DNA of 55,180 bases from Pontibacterium sp964228735 (GTDB lineage: Bacteria; Pseudomonadota; Gammaproteobacteria; Pseudomonadales; Balneatricaceae), in the NCBI RefSeq assembly GCF_964228735.1, contig NZ_CAXRBQ010000082.1:1-55180 (forward strand), in the 5' to 3' direction. The notes under the pieces are model-generated. The model was not told where the DNA came from and did not search any database. It worked only from the letters and a program-made list of their open reading frames with translations. This document shows positions 35,371-45,000 of the stretch, piece by piece. A program made the position numbers and the translations under genes. Numbering within the stretch: the first letter of the stretch is position 1; each line of letters starts with the position of its first letter.

Positions 35371-36189
35371 TCAGAGTTTGCCTTGCCGCTCAGCGCGCTC
35401 GACGAGCTTTTTCAGAACGCGTGATACAGCCACAAAGCCAAAGGTTGCTGTGACACAGGTTGCCGCCCCAAAACCACCGGAGCAGTCGAGACGGGTATTA
35501 CCGTCGGTAATACTTTTCTGCTGGCACACCGAACCGTCCGGTTGTGGATAAACCAGCTGCTCGGAGGAGTACACACACTCCACCGCGAAACGACGGCCGC
35601 TCTTGCTGAAACCGTAATGCCGACGCAGGTAGTTGCGCACCTTGGCCGCCAACGGATCTTGGGAGGTTTTGGACAGATCCGCCACTTCCACGCGGGTTGG
35701 ATCGGTCTGACCACCAGCGCCACCCACAGTGACAATCGGAATCTTACGGCGGTTGCAGTGGGCGATCAGCGCAGCTTTCTCTTTCACGCTGTCAATTGCA
35801 TCCACTACGTAATCAAAGTCGTTGGTGATCAGTTCGGGAATATTGTCACGGGTGATGAAGTCTTCCACCTCATCGATCTGGCATTCCGGGTTGATTAGGC
35901 GCATACGCTCTGCCATCGCCTCCACCTTGGAGCGGCCGATATTGCCGTCCAGTGCGTGGATTTGACGGTTGGTGTTGGTAATGCAGATATCATCCAGGTC
36001 GATCAGGGTAATCCTGCCGATCGCCGTGCGGGCAAGTGCCTCTGCTACCCAAGATCCCACACCGCCGATGCCGACCACACAGACGTGGGAGCGACGGTAC
36101 AACTCAGTGGCATCATTGCCATACAGGCGGCGGGTGCCACCAAAGCGGTTATCAAAGTCGGACACGGTATTGCTATTCTCTGTAACCAA
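35371..36189 (-). CDS. tcdA: TcdA, tRNA t6A dehydratase (CsdL)
   Basis: 272 residues of the E1/ThiF-like family. The ATP-binding GIGGVGSWVAEALARTAIG motif and the downstream NTNRQ and VDAIDSV segments match TcdA/CsdL (E. coli 268 aa). TcdA uses ATP to convert t6A37 of ANN-decoding tRNAs to its cyclic form. The C-terminal FGFVAVSRVLKKL helix is the family's membrane-proximal end. The preceding zinc-ribbon gene ends 6 bases upstream, so they form an operon. The first ATG is used; a start a few codons later is possible. Confidence 0.92.
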   Translation of the reverse strand: MVTENSNTVSDFDNRFGGTRRLYGNDATELYRRSHVCVVGIGGVGSWVAEALARTAIGRITLIDLDDICITNTNRQIHALDGNIGRSKVEAMAERMRLINPECQIDEVEDFITRDNIPELITNDFDYVVDAIDSVKEKAALIAHCNRRKIPIVTVGGAGGQTDPTRVEVADLSKTSQDPLAAKVRNYLRRHYGFSKSGRRFAVECVYSSEQLVYPQPDGSVCQQKSITDGNTRLDCSGGFGAATCVTATFGFVAVSRVLKKLVERAERQGKL

Positions 36190-36195
36190 TCGCGA

Positions 36196-36408
36196 TCAGA
36201 AGTCTTCGTCGGTCAGCTCGGTCACAATGACCTCGCCACACTTGCTGCACTTGCCTTCGATGAAAACGGTATCGTTGAGTTCGTACTCAACCGGTTCACC
36301 CATGCCGAGGTTGGCTTCCATACAGTTATCGCACCATGTCTGCTCCAGAAAAGCTTTCTGCTCCTCTGCGTCACGGGCAAAAAAATCGCGCTCAATGCGT
36401 TCGCTCAT
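36196..36408 (-). CDS. Small zinc-ribbon protein of unknown function
   Basis: 70 residues with two CxxC pairs (WCDNCM, KCSKCG) about 28 residues apart, an arrangement that would bind one zinc ion. The protein is strongly acidic. It is 6 bases upstream of tcdA and probably co-transcribed with it, which hints at a tRNA or sulfur-related role but does not prove one. Function is not known to me. Confidence 0.8.
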   Translation of the reverse strand: MSERIERDFFARDAEEQKAFLEQTWCDNCMEANLGMGEPVEYELNDTVFIEGKCSKCGEVIVTELTDEDF

Positions 36409-36454
36409 CGCTCAACTCCGGCTATGTTTCAGAAGACGCCAATCATACTGTGAT

Positions 36455-37180
36455 CTATTTGCGGCTACCAGCATCCTCACCGTCGGGCAGGTGCTGCTGA
36501 ATGCGCGGCCATATCAGCGCCCAGGGCTCAGCGTACTCTTCTGCGATCAGGTCACGGCAATCCTGGTCAAACAGCTCTCCAACCTCCGGCGGGCGCGTGA
36601 AGCGGTAGTTTTCCCCCTTGAAGGGGAAGCTCAGGCTGTAGGCGTGTAGATAGGTGCGATCAGTCGGGCTATCAGTCTGTTCGTGATAAAGCGGATCACC
36701 AATAATTGGTGCACCGATGCTTTTCAGAGCAACGCGGATCTGGTGAGTTTTGCCGGTCAGGGGCTTTAGCAAAAACAACCGGATGCCCGGCTTCAAAGAA
36801 GCACTGAAAAACTGGGTAACGGCGGGCCTGATCTGGGTCTTGGCCAGACGCCAGGCTCCACGGCGGGCACGGGTCATATCCCCGATAATGGCGCCCTGTT
36901 TTTTCTTCGGCTTTCGGTCCGACAACGCCAGGTAGTACTTCTCAACCAGATGTTCGCTGAACGCGCGGGAGAGTTCGGAGGCAGCGGCATGATTGCGGGC
37001 AAACAACATCAAACCGGAGGTCACCTTATCGAGCCTGTGTACGGGCATCAGTTCGTCATAACCACGGTCAGCCTTGAGCTGCATCGTCAGCCCTGTGTCT
37101 TCCTGGTCTTTGTGTACGGAGAAACCCGGCAACTTGTCGATCAGTACAAACTCTTCGTTTTCCTCAACGATGCGGTACAT
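36455..37180 (-). CDS. RluA-family pseudouridine synthase
   Basis: 241 residues from the ATG at 37180, preceded by TTGAGG at about 8 bases; an upstream ATG at 37246 lacks a ribosome site. The catalytic HRLDKVTSG motif (Asp51) and the later LLKPLTGKTHQIRVAL block are intact. There is no S4 domain, and the protein begins MYRIVEENEEFVLIDKLPG, which fits the short RluA subgroup of unassigned target. It isomerises uridine in rRNA or tRNA; the site cannot be told from sequence. Divergent from the FAN1-like gene. Confidence 0.88.
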   Translation of the reverse strand: MYRIVEENEEFVLIDKLPGFSVHKDQEDTGLTMQLKADRGYDELMPVHRLDKVTSGLMLFARNHAAASELSRAFSEHLVEKYYLALSDRKPKKKQGAIIGDMTRARRGAWRLAKTQIRPAVTQFFSASLKPGIRLFLLKPLTGKTHQIRVALKSIGAPIIGDPLYHEQTDSPTDRTYLHAYSLSFPFKGENYRFTRPPEVGELFDQDCRDLIAEEYAEPWALIWPRIQQHLPDGEDAGSRK

Positions 37181-37353
37181 AGATCTGGCCTCAAAAAGGT
37201 GGGGATCTTGCGGCAGCGCTGTATGAATTGCAATCCGCTTTTTCATACTTATTTGAGCTTAGTTTAGCTGCCGTTCTCCCCTAGCCTGGGAATTATCCGT
37301 ACAATTTATTGATCCAGGTAACCTTTCGCCAATAACTGGCAGGAAACAACACA

Positions 37354-38988
37354 GTGGGAAATCCAGCGACTGTAGAGGTTGATCCGCTCTACTATCTGCA
37401 TAACTTTAACCAACTCCTCGACACGATCGAGCAGCTACATCTGGACCTGCTACACGAAGAGGATCATCAACTCCTGACGCGTTATCAACAACTATCGCAA
37501 CCCGCACAACAGCTGTACATCCGCCTTATATGCCGCCGAGCGATGTACTTTCGCCCTAGCAAGCTCAACTATCCTGAGATTCCCAATCTGGAGCAGGCTG
37601 CCAATGAACTGGACCGCCAGAATTTACTGGTATTAAACCCGACACTCAGTGCCCACGAACTGAGCGCCTTGATGACGGCACAAGAACTGAAATCAGCACT
37701 GCAACAGAAAGGCTCGCGACGTAAATCTGAGCTGATTGAGATTCTCGACTCACGACTCGAAGGCCAGCCTGCCGACGCGACACAATGGCAAACACTACTA
37801 CCCGAACAGGTGTACCAACCACTGGGACGTGAGAGCATCGAACGCTTTCGTTTGATCTACTTCGGCAACCTCTACCAGGACCTATCCCAGTTTGTGGTGA
37901 CCGATCTGGGCCTGATGCGGTTTGAACCTTACCCTTTGGATCGGGCCACCCGCGCCTTCAACAACCCGGAAGAACTGGACCAGTACCTGCACCTGCAACG
38001 CATCAGCGAATGTCTGGAGGAAGGCGAACAACCTTCCGAAGATATGCTGGCAACGATGTCTGCCGCGTCAGAGTGCCAGCGCCTGGAGCACAAACGTAAC
38101 CGCCTGATCAAAGCCGCCGGTCAGTTGCTCGAACGCAGCAGCGATCTCGAATCTGCAATTCCCCTCTACCGAAGCGCCACCCTGCCACCTAACCGAGAGC
38201 GGTATGTCCGAACCCTGTTTAAGGCAGAGCAATATTCAGCTGCGCTGCATGCCTGCGAATCCCTGTCTAAACACCCACTCAATGCGGAAGAGGAGGCATT
38301 TTGTAAAAGCTTTACGCCGCGTATAAAACGTAAATTGGGTGGACCGCCGGTATCTGCAACTAAAACCAGCTTTCAGAGTGAGCAGCTCTGCCTGCCGGAT
38401 GGCGGCGACCGGGTGGAAGAGCAGGTCATCACCCACTATCAGTCACTCGGTTACGAGGGAATCTGGTGTGAAAACGAACTGTTCAACGCCCTGTTTGGAC
38501 TGCTGTTCTGGCAACAAATTTTCACACCACTGCCCGGGGCTTTCAGCCATCCGTACCAACAGGCACCACTGGATTTTAACAGCCCGGATTTTGCCAAACG
38601 GCGCGAAGCAATGTTCAATGCCCGCCTGAACGCACTAGCAAACCTTGATCTTTATGATGAAGCGATAAGGCAGTTTGCGAAGAGCGATGGGCTCGCCAAT
38701 CCGTTTATAAATTGGAAACGGTTTGACCGGCAGCACTTGGCAGCACTGTGCGAGAGAATTCCTGCCAACCAGTTGCTGCAGATCCTGCGATGCATCTGCT
38801 TCGACCATCAGGCCTACCGCTCCGGATTTCCCGACCTGTTCGTCTGGCATCCCCACACGGATGAATACCTGTTGGTCGAGGTTAAAGGCCCAGGTGATCA
38901 GCTACAGAACTCCCAGAAACGCTGGTTAAACGTGTTTGAGGAGATCGGTATTCAATACAGGATCAGCTGGGTTTCGCGACCGGTATAA
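37354..38988 (+). CDS. FAN1-like structure-specific nuclease (VRR-NUC)
   Basis: 544 residues from a GTG with AGGAA 9 bases upstream. A SAP-like helical segment (LMTAQELKSALQQKGSRR, about residue 108) is followed by a helical middle with many charged repeats and a C-terminal VRR-NUC domain: GFPDLFVWHP...LLVEVKGPGD gives the PD...ExK catalytic set. Bacterial FAN1 of Pseudomonas is 559 aa. The family cuts branched DNA during interstrand cross-link repair. The gene stands alone, divergent from the pseudouridine synthase and 67 bases before an aminotransferase. Confidence 0.9.
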   Translation: MGNPATVEVDPLYYLHNFNQLLDTIEQLHLDLLHEEDHQLLTRYQQLSQPAQQLYIRLICRRAMYFRPSKLNYPEIPNLEQAANELDRQNLLVLNPTLSAHELSALMTAQELKSALQQKGSRRKSELIEILDSRLEGQPADATQWQTLLPEQVYQPLGRESIERFRLIYFGNLYQDLSQFVVTDLGLMRFEPYPLDRATRAFNNPEELDQYLHLQRISECLEEGEQPSEDMLATMSAASECQRLEHKRNRLIKAAGQLLERSSDLESAIPLYRSATLPPNRERYVRTLFKAEQYSAALHACESLSKHPLNAEEEAFCKSFTPRIKRKLGGPPVSATKTSFQSEQLCLPDGGDRVEEQVITHYQSLGYEGIWCENELFNALFGLLFWQQIFTPLPGAFSHPYQQAPLDFNSPDFAKRREAMFNARLNALANLDLYDEAIRQFAKSDGLANPFINWKRFDRQHLAALCERIPANQLLQILRCICFDHQAYRSGFPDLFVWHPHTDEYLLVEVKGPGDQLQNSQKRWLNVFEEIGIQYRISWVSRPV

Positions 38989-39055
38989 AATCACAGAACT
39001 TTTCAACGCCCCCCTATGGTCTAAGCTGACAGAGAGTCATAAGGGAGGTTTTGTT

Positions 39056-40252
39056 ATGCTGCAAGCGATTGAAGTAGGCCCTACCGATCCTATCCTGATG
39101 ATGCTGGCGCAATACCACGCCGATCCCAATCCTGAGAAGATTGACTTAGGCATCGGTGTCTATCGCGACAACAAAGGACGCACCCCTATCCTCAAAGCGG
39201 TCAAAGAGGCAGAAGCGATCCTGCTCAAGGAGGAGGCCAGTAAAGCTTACCTGGGCCCTGCCGGGGACCAGCGCTTTAATGCCTTAATCACCGACCTTCT
39301 ACTGCACGATCCCTTGCGCAACCAACCGGACATGGCCCAAAACCTATGCACACTGCAAACACCGGGTGGAACCGGCGCACTGCGTGTAGCAGGTGATCTA
39401 ATCGCACACGCCAATCCGGGGGCTACTATATGGCTCTCCAACCCACCCTGGGTAACCCACCGCCCCATCTTCAGCTCAGCCGGTTTACGCCTGGGATATT
39501 ACCGCTACTTTGATCCAAGCACCCGAGGCCTGGATTTCGAGGGTATGATAGACGATCTGAAAGACGCTGCTCCCGGCGATGTGGTGCTGATCCAGGTTGC
39601 CGGTCACAACCCTTGTGGTTGTGACCTGAATATCGAGCAGTGGGAGCAACTCTCTGCACTGCTGGCCGATCTGGGCGTCACCCCGCTGCTGGACCTGGCC
39701 TATCATGGGCTTTGCACCGGCCTTGAAAGCGACCTGCTCGGCTTGCGCGTGATCGAGCGTAGCCACGCAGAGTGGATGCTCACCTACTCCGCTTCAAAGA
39801 CCTTTGGCATCTATTTTGAACGCACCGGCGCCCTGCTGATCAAGTGCAAAGAGAAAGCGATCTGCGACGATGTGCGCAGCGAAGCTCTGAATCTAATCTG
39901 CGGCAATTACTACATGCCGCCGGGACACGGCGCATCGGTGGTACGTACGATACTCGAGAGCGAAGAACTGGGGCAGATGTGGCGTAAGGAACTGGAGAAA
40001 GCACGTCACCGCATTTCCAAATGCCGCAAACTGTTGTCTGATTCTCTTAACGGTACCACCGCGTGGCACTATAACTTCCTCAACCACCAGCGCGGCATGT
40101 TCAGTTATCTTGGCCTGAACGAGGCTCAGTTATCAGCACTGCGTGAAAATTATTCGCTCTACGTCGGTACGGGTGGACGCATCAATGTCGCGGGTATCAA
40201 CGAGAAAAACGTGGAAAGGATTTGCGAAGCGCTAAAAGCGGTACAGAGATAG
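39056..40252 (+). CDS. Class I aminotransferase, AspC/TyrB type
   Basis: 398 residues from the ATG at 39056, with GGGAGG 8 bases upstream; an upstream extension of the frame overlaps the FAN1-like gene. The PLP lysine is K248 in SASKTFGIYFERTG, with D213 and the R/N of RINVAGIN toward the end. The loop reads NPCG where AspC has NPTG. The fold and length match aspartate/aromatic aminotransferases; which of aspartate, tyrosine or phenylalanine is preferred cannot be decided. Ends 15 bases from hda; a hairpin (GACAGGGA/TCCCTGTC, 40260-40280) spans the convergent ends. Confidence 0.9.
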   Translation: MLQAIEVGPTDPILMMLAQYHADPNPEKIDLGIGVYRDNKGRTPILKAVKEAEAILLKEEASKAYLGPAGDQRFNALITDLLLHDPLRNQPDMAQNLCTLQTPGGTGALRVAGDLIAHANPGATIWLSNPPWVTHRPIFSSAGLRLGYYRYFDPSTRGLDFEGMIDDLKDAAPGDVVLIQVAGHNPCGCDLNIEQWEQLSALLADLGVTPLLDLAYHGLCTGLESDLLGLRVIERSHAEWMLTYSASKTFGIYFERTGALLIKCKEKAICDDVRSEALNLICGNYYMPPGHGASVVRTILESEELGQMWRKELEKARHRISKCRKLLSDSLNGTTAWHYNFLNHQRGMFSYLGLNEAQLSALRENYSLYVGTGGRINVAGINEKNVERICEALKAVQR

Positions 40253-40267
40253 TATGTGGGACAGGGA

Positions 40268-40972
40268 TTACATCCCTGTCACCTCTTTCACGAACGGAAT
40301 GGTCACTTTACGCTTGGCGCTGAGTGATGCCTGATCCAACTTATCCAGCAGGTCATACAGGTCTTTCATATCGTGGCTGGTATGGGAGAACAGGTACTTC
40401 ACTACGTCCTCTGCCAGATCAATGCCACGGGATGCAGCGCGTCGCACAAATACATCACGTTTATATTCTTCTGCGAGCGGATGGATCTGCGAGGTAATAC
40501 CCCAGGTCATACGAGACAGCAGATCGGGCAGTTGAACACCCAGCTTCTGCGGTGCGGCATTTGCCGCCATCACCAGGCAGTTATTCTCCTGACGCATGCG
40601 GTTAAAGAAGTGGAACAGCCCCTCTTCCCACTTTGCATCACCGATAACCTTTTGCACGTTATCCAGACAAACCAGATCCAGGCGTTCCATCCCTGCCAGA
40701 ACAGCCGGCCCCATTAGCTCCAGTTCATCCAGCGGCAGGTACGCCGCGCTGCGCTTCATGTCCTGTGCCTGGTAGTAGCACGCCTGCAACAGGTGTGTGC
40801 AGCCCACCCCTTCATCGCCCCAGATGTAGAGGAATTGTTCCCCATCGCCACCGGCGGCGGCTTTCAGCGTCGCACACGCAAGCTCATTGCCCTGCGGGCC
40901 AAAGTTCTCGAAGCGCGTGTCATCGCGCAGGCTAACGCTGAGAGGAATCTGAAACGGAATATGACTGTTCAT
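40268..40972 (-). CDS. hda: Hda, DnaA regulatory inactivator
   Basis: 234 residues aligned along its length with E. coli Hda. An N-terminal clamp-binding-like segment (QIPLSVSL) is followed by an AAA+ domain whose P-loop is degenerate (GDEGVGCTHL, no lysine), as in E. coli (GREGAGRSHL), and ends with KLTIPFVKE-type sequence (KVTIPFVKEVTG). Hda with the sliding clamp stimulates ATP hydrolysis by DnaA, preventing over-initiation. The preceding AI-2E gene ends at 40973, one base away, so the two are tightly coupled. Confidence 0.92.
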   Translation of the reverse strand: MNSHIPFQIPLSVSLRDDTRFENFGPQGNELACATLKAAAGGDGEQFLYIWGDEGVGCTHLLQACYYQAQDMKRSAAYLPLDELELMGPAVLAGMERLDLVCLDNVQKVIGDAKWEEGLFHFFNRMRQENNCLVMAANAAPQKLGVQLPDLLSRMTWGITSQIHPLAEEYKRDVFVRRAASRGIDLAEDVVKYLFSHTSHDMKDLYDLLDKLDQASLSAKRKVTIPFVKEVTGM

Positions 40973-42055
40973 TTAAGAGATCGAACTATCCTCGGGCTCA
41001 TCATGGGCATAAAGACTGCTTCCTTTATAACCTTCATGCAGGTGGCGTAGCAACACCATAATCACTGCGGCTACCGGCAATGCCAGCAACACGCCCACAA
41101 ACCCAAATAACTGGCCCCCTGCCATGATGGCAAAGATGACCGCAACCGGATGCAAACCTATTTTATCACCAACCAGCAGCGGGGTAAGCAACATCCCTTC
41201 CAGCATCTGTCCGATGCCAAAAACCAGAGCCACCCATAAGAGGACGGTCGGATCGTTAAACTGGATAAGGGCGGCTATCAGCGCTGCCGCGATACCGATA
41301 ATAAATCCCATATAGGGAACGATACTCGCAAGGCCCGCCAGCATACCAATAAGCAGCGCGAGATCAAGCCCTACGATCCATAGGCCTATTGCATATACCA
41401 CCCCAAGGGCAAACATCACCAGTAATTGGCCCTTCATAAAGGCACCAAGTACCTCGTCACACTCTCTTGCCCAAAGCGAAACACGGGGCTCGACGTTGCG
41501 CGGCAGCAGACGCTGGATCTTATCCATCATCACATCCCAGTCGCGCAGCAGATAAAAGGTCACAACCGGGATCAACACCATATTGGCCGCCCAGCCCGCA
41601 AGTGCCAGTCCGGAACGGGTAATACCCGCTGCGATCTGCGCCATGATGTCACCGGTCTTCTGCCAGTCTTTCAGGATCAGTTGCTTCAGCATGTTCAGAT
41701 CAAAGGCGTTTGGATCAATGCCCATGTTGACCTGTAACCATGGCAGGAAACGCGCTTCGACCAGATGGAAGACTTGAGGGATCTGCTGCACCAACACCTG
41801 GATCTGGCGACCGAGGTTAGGCAGGAACAACAGAAAGATCATGGTCATCACGACCGTCAGAAATGCAAAGACGATCACAACGGCGGTGGTACGGGAGCAA
41901 CCCCATGCTTCAAGCCGATCGGCCATTGGATCGGTCAGGTAGGCCAGCAGTGCACCTGCCAGAAACGGCGTTAGGATAGGCGCCAACAGATAAACACCGC
42001 CGCACAGTATCAGTGTTACAACAAGCAAAAACCAGCGTTGCGATCCGGTCAGCAT
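40973..42055 (-). CDS. AI-2E family membrane transporter (PerM-like)
   Basis: 360 residues with about eight membrane helices. An N-terminal pair of helices and a long amphipathic segment in the middle, then VPYMGFIIGIAAALIAAL and VGDKIGLHPVAVIF, are typical of the AI-2E/PerM family. Members include putative exporters of autoinducer-2 and sodium/proton exchangers, so substrate is undecided. It adjoins hda (no gap) and the DUF2066 gene (6 bases), an order common in gammaproteobacteria. Confidence 0.88.
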   Translation of the reverse strand: MLTGSQRWFLLVVTLILCGGVYLLAPILTPFLAGALLAYLTDPMADRLEAWGCSRTTAVVIVFAFLTVVMTMIFLLFLPNLGRQIQVLVQQIPQVFHLVEARFLPWLQVNMGIDPNAFDLNMLKQLILKDWQKTGDIMAQIAAGITRSGLALAGWAANMVLIPVVTFYLLRDWDVMMDKIQRLLPRNVEPRVSLWARECDEVLGAFMKGQLLVMFALGVVYAIGLWIVGLDLALLIGMLAGLASIVPYMGFIIGIAAALIAALIQFNDPTVLLWVALVFGIGQMLEGMLLTPLLVGDKIGLHPVAVIFAIMAGGQLFGFVGVLLALPVAAVIMVLLRHLHEGYKGSSLYAHDEPEDSSIS

Positions 42056-42061
42056 GATCTG

Positions 42062-43126
42062 TTATCTCAGCCAGCGATAGTTTAGGGTCAACCCGGTCAG
42101 ATCTTCGCCAGTGGTTTCTGCCGGCACCAGCTGCGGCTGCAGGCTCAGGAGCTGCTCGAGCTGCTCCAGATTGCCGTCCAGCTCAATCGACAACTGCAAT
42201 GTGTTCTGCTGCATCGCCACCGTGTGCACCGAAGTCACCGCTGGCAATGAGCGCATGTAATCAACAATATCAATATAGTCTGACAGGGTGTTTACGTTAC
42301 TGATACGTACTTCCAAACCTTCCAGGCGATAGCTGTAACCGCTGCTGGTCAATGCGGAAAACAGTTTATCGGCAGTCTGATCGATCACCTCGGGCAGCTC
42401 GCGATTGATGGCGCCGGACCCGGAAAAACGCTGCGTGTTTTCACCGCTGATCAGCAACCACTGGTAACTCCAGTTGCCGGATGATATCTGAATCAGACGT
42501 CCTGCCAGGATCGCATCCGCCTTGTAGCGGGCAGAAGCGTCCGAGATAGAGGACTCAAACAATCCCCACAAATCACTGACCGGCAGTGTGCGCTGATCCG
42601 CCAGATCAAGCAGCGGCAGACGCAGCGGTAAACCACGCTTGGCAGCGGCCGCTCTGACCTTGTCGTAAATGTAACCGTCGGGTGACAGGTAATCACGCTG
42701 CCCCTGCTGCTGAGCGGCCAGCCAGACCACCAATGAAGGACGTACCGCCCCCAGTGGCTTTTCGCCCGCCGATGCCAGCAGGTTATCCACAGCGACCTGG
42801 TCAAAATCCAGTTTCAGGACATAGGCGATTTGAGCCTGACCATTGGCTTCAACTGCCCGTTGCGCGGCCCGGTAACCAAACTGCTGCAACATCTGTTTGG
42901 CATTGCGCGTGCCTTCCAGAATGATCGGCTGCGAGAGAATATCGCGATTGCCGGCTACCTTGACCAGCACATCCTGCAGCCCCTGACGCACCAGCTTGGT
43001 GGATGGTTCGCCGTATTGCTGGGCAACCAGCTGCTCGCTACTGTAAAGATCTTCCGCTACACCAGCCGTGGCAAACGGACTGATCAGGAGCAGAACGGAG
43101 AGGAAAACGACACGAATACTATCCAT
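42062..43126 (-). CDS. DUF2066 protein, exported
   Basis: 354 residues from the ATG at 43126; a TTG four codons earlier is possible. A clear signal peptide (hydrophobic SIRVVFLSVLLLISPFATA, cleavage near residue 22-24) suggests export to the periplasm or outer membrane. The rest matches the DUF2066 family seen upstream of the perM-hda pair. Function unknown. Six bases before the AI-2E gene, divergent from purM, so it leads the DUF2066-perM-hda operon. Confidence 0.85.
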   Translation of the reverse strand: MDSIRVVFLSVLLLISPFATAGVAEDLYSSEQLVAQQYGEPSTKLVRQGLQDVLVKVAGNRDILSQPIILEGTRNAKQMLQQFGYRAAQRAVEANGQAQIAYVLKLDFDQVAVDNLLASAGEKPLGAVRPSLVVWLAAQQQGQRDYLSPDGYIYDKVRAAAAKRGLPLRLPLLDLADQRTLPVSDLWGLFESSISDASARYKADAILAGRLIQISSGNWSYQWLLISGENTQRFSGSGAINRELPEVIDQTADKLFSALTSSGYSYRLEGLEVRISNVNTLSDYIDIVDYMRSLPAVTSVHTVAMQQNTLQLSIELDGNLEQLEQLLSLQPQLVPAETTGEDLTGLTLNYRWLR

Positions 43127-43266
43127 GAATCGGCTCAAATCACGCGAATCGACTAATTTCGGCCCTAAACTTTATCACAACATGGCTCGGCTACCATCAA
43201 GCTGATAGAATACACGCGAAAATTTATCTCCAATTGTCCTCACGTAGGTGAAAGGTTTACTACTCC

Positions 43267-44325
43267 ATGTCTACCGGTTCTGACAACACTTCTCTGAGCT
43301 ATAAAGATGCTGGCGTTGATATCGACGCTGGTAACGCCCTGGTTGACCGTATTAAGGGTGTGGCTAAAAGCACTGCACGTCCTGAAGTTATGGGCGGTCT
43401 GGGTGGTTTTGGCGCACTGTGCCGTATCCCACAGGGTTACAACAAGCCAGTACTGGTTTCCGGTACTGACGGCGTAGGAACCAAGCTTCGCCTGGCGATG
43501 GATCTTAAGAAACACGACACTATCGGTATCGACCTGGTAGCAATGTGTGTAAACGATCTGGTTGTAGCGGGTGCTGAGCCACTGTTCTTCCTGGACTACT
43601 ACGCAACTGGCGCACTGAACGTTGATACTGCAGCAGACGTTGTTACCGGTATCGGCAAAGGCTGTGAACTGGCAGGTGCGGCACTGGTAGGCGGCGAAAC
43701 CGCTGAAATGCCAGGCATGTACGAAGGCGAAGATTACGACCTGGCTGGTTTCTGTACCGGTGTTGTAGAAGAAGACGAGATCATCGACGGCTCCAAGGTT
43801 AAAGTCGGCGATACGCTGATCGGTCTGGCATCTTCCGGTCCTCACTCCAACGGTTACTCCCTGATCCGCAAGATCATCGAAGTACGTGGTGCTGACCTGA
43901 ACGAAACCATCGACGGTAAGCCTCTAGCTGACGCCCTGATGGAGCCAACCCGTATCTACGTTAAATCCCTGCTGAAGCTGATCAAAGAGAGCCAGGTTAA
44001 CGCCCTGTCTCACATCACTGGCGGCGGTCTGCTGGAAAACATCCCTCGTGTACTGCCTGCAAGCGCTAAAGCAGTTATCGATCTGAACTCCTGGGAACTG
44101 CCAGCCGTGTTCCAGTGGCTGCAGGCACAGGGCAACGTTGAAACCACCGAAATGTACCGCACTTTCAACTGTGGCGTGGGCATGGTGATCTGTGTTCCTG
44201 CAGAAGAAGCGGACAACGCCCTGAACGTGTTGAAAGCCGCGGGCGAAGACGCTTGGGTAATCGGTTCTATCGAAAACGCAGCTGACGGCGAAGAGCAGGT
44301 AGAACTGCGCGGCACGGAGGCGTAA
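43267..44325 (+). CDS. purM: PurM, phosphoribosylformylglycinamidine cyclo-ligase
   Basis: 352 residues, nearly collinear with E. coli PurM (345 aa): SLSYKDAGVDIDAGNALVDRIK, SGTDGVGTKL, GGETAEMPGMY, SSGPHSNGYS and the C-terminal YRTFNCGVGM. The AIR synthetase step of purine synthesis. There is no strong ribosome site near the ATG (AGG lies about 18 bases upstream), an oddity for such a conserved gene, but the N-terminus matches. purN follows after 3 bases, forming the usual purMN pair. Third-position usage is unusually T-rich in some codons (GTT, GGT), as expected of a highly expressed gene. Confidence 0.96.
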   Translation: MSTGSDNTSLSYKDAGVDIDAGNALVDRIKGVAKSTARPEVMGGLGGFGALCRIPQGYNKPVLVSGTDGVGTKLRLAMDLKKHDTIGIDLVAMCVNDLVVAGAEPLFFLDYYATGALNVDTAADVVTGIGKGCELAGAALVGGETAEMPGMYEGEDYDLAGFCTGVVEEDEIIDGSKVKVGDTLIGLASSGPHSNGYSLIRKIIEVRGADLNETIDGKPLADALMEPTRIYVKSLLKLIKESQVNALSHITGGGLLENIPRVLPASAKAVIDLNSWELPAVFQWLQAQGNVETTEMYRTFNCGVGMVICVPAEEADNALNVLKAAGEDAWVIGSIENAADGEEQVELRGTEA

Positions 44326-44328
44326 TTC

Positions 44329-44973
44329 ATGCCAAAGCGGATCGTTGTCCTGATCTCCGGCAGCGGCTCCAACCTTCAGGCAATCATCGACGCGACCCAG
44401 AGCGGTCGCATCGATGGTGAAGTGGCAGCAGTTCTGAGCAACAAGGCCGGTGTATTCGGCCTTGAGCGCGCAGCTAATGCCAACATCCCAACTGAAGTAC
44501 TGGACCACAAAGCCTTTGATTCCCGCGAGAGCTTTGATGCAGCGATGATGGAGCTGATCGACAGCTACAATGCGGATCTGGTTGTACTGGCGGGCTTCAT
44601 GCGCATCCTGACACCGGAATTTGTACGCCACTACGAAGGTCGGATGCTCAACATCCACCCTTCCCTTCTACCGAAATACAAAGGCCTGAACACCCATCAG
44701 CGTGCGCTGGATGCGGGTGATCAGGAACACGGCTGCACGGTCCACTTCGTAACCGAAGAACTGGACGGCGGCCCATCACTTGTTCAGGGACGAGTAAGCA
44801 TCGAACTGGATGATACAAGTGACAGCCTGCAGCAAAAGGTGCACGTGCGCGAACACCAGATCTACCCTCTGGCGGTAGAATGGTTCTGCGCAGAGCGTGT
44901 AAGTTGGACTCCGGAAGGCGTAATCTTCGACGGCCAGCCAGCCCCTGCTGAAGGCATTCAGTTCCAGCCGTAA
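44329..44973 (+). CDS. purN: PurN, phosphoribosylglycinamide formyltransferase
   Basis: 214 residues. The N-terminal VVLISGSGSNLQAIIDA, the HPSLLPKYKGL (catalytic) loop and the formyl-THF contact region HFVTEELDGG match PurN of E. coli (212 aa). It transfers a formyl group from 10-formyl-tetrahydrofolate to GAR. Three bases after purM, in the same operon; the DUF3108 gene follows after 27 bases. Confidence 0.96.
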   Translation: MPKRIVVLISGSGSNLQAIIDATQSGRIDGEVAAVLSNKAGVFGLERAANANIPTEVLDHKAFDSRESFDAAMMELIDSYNADLVVLAGFMRILTPEFVRHYEGRMLNIHPSLLPKYKGLNTHQRALDAGDQEHGCTVHFVTEELDGGPSLVQGRVSIELDDTSDSLQQKVHVREHQIYPLAVEWFCAERVSWTPEGVIFDGQPAPAEGIQFQP

Positions 44974-45000
44974 TGGCATCATAGAGATAAGGATTACACC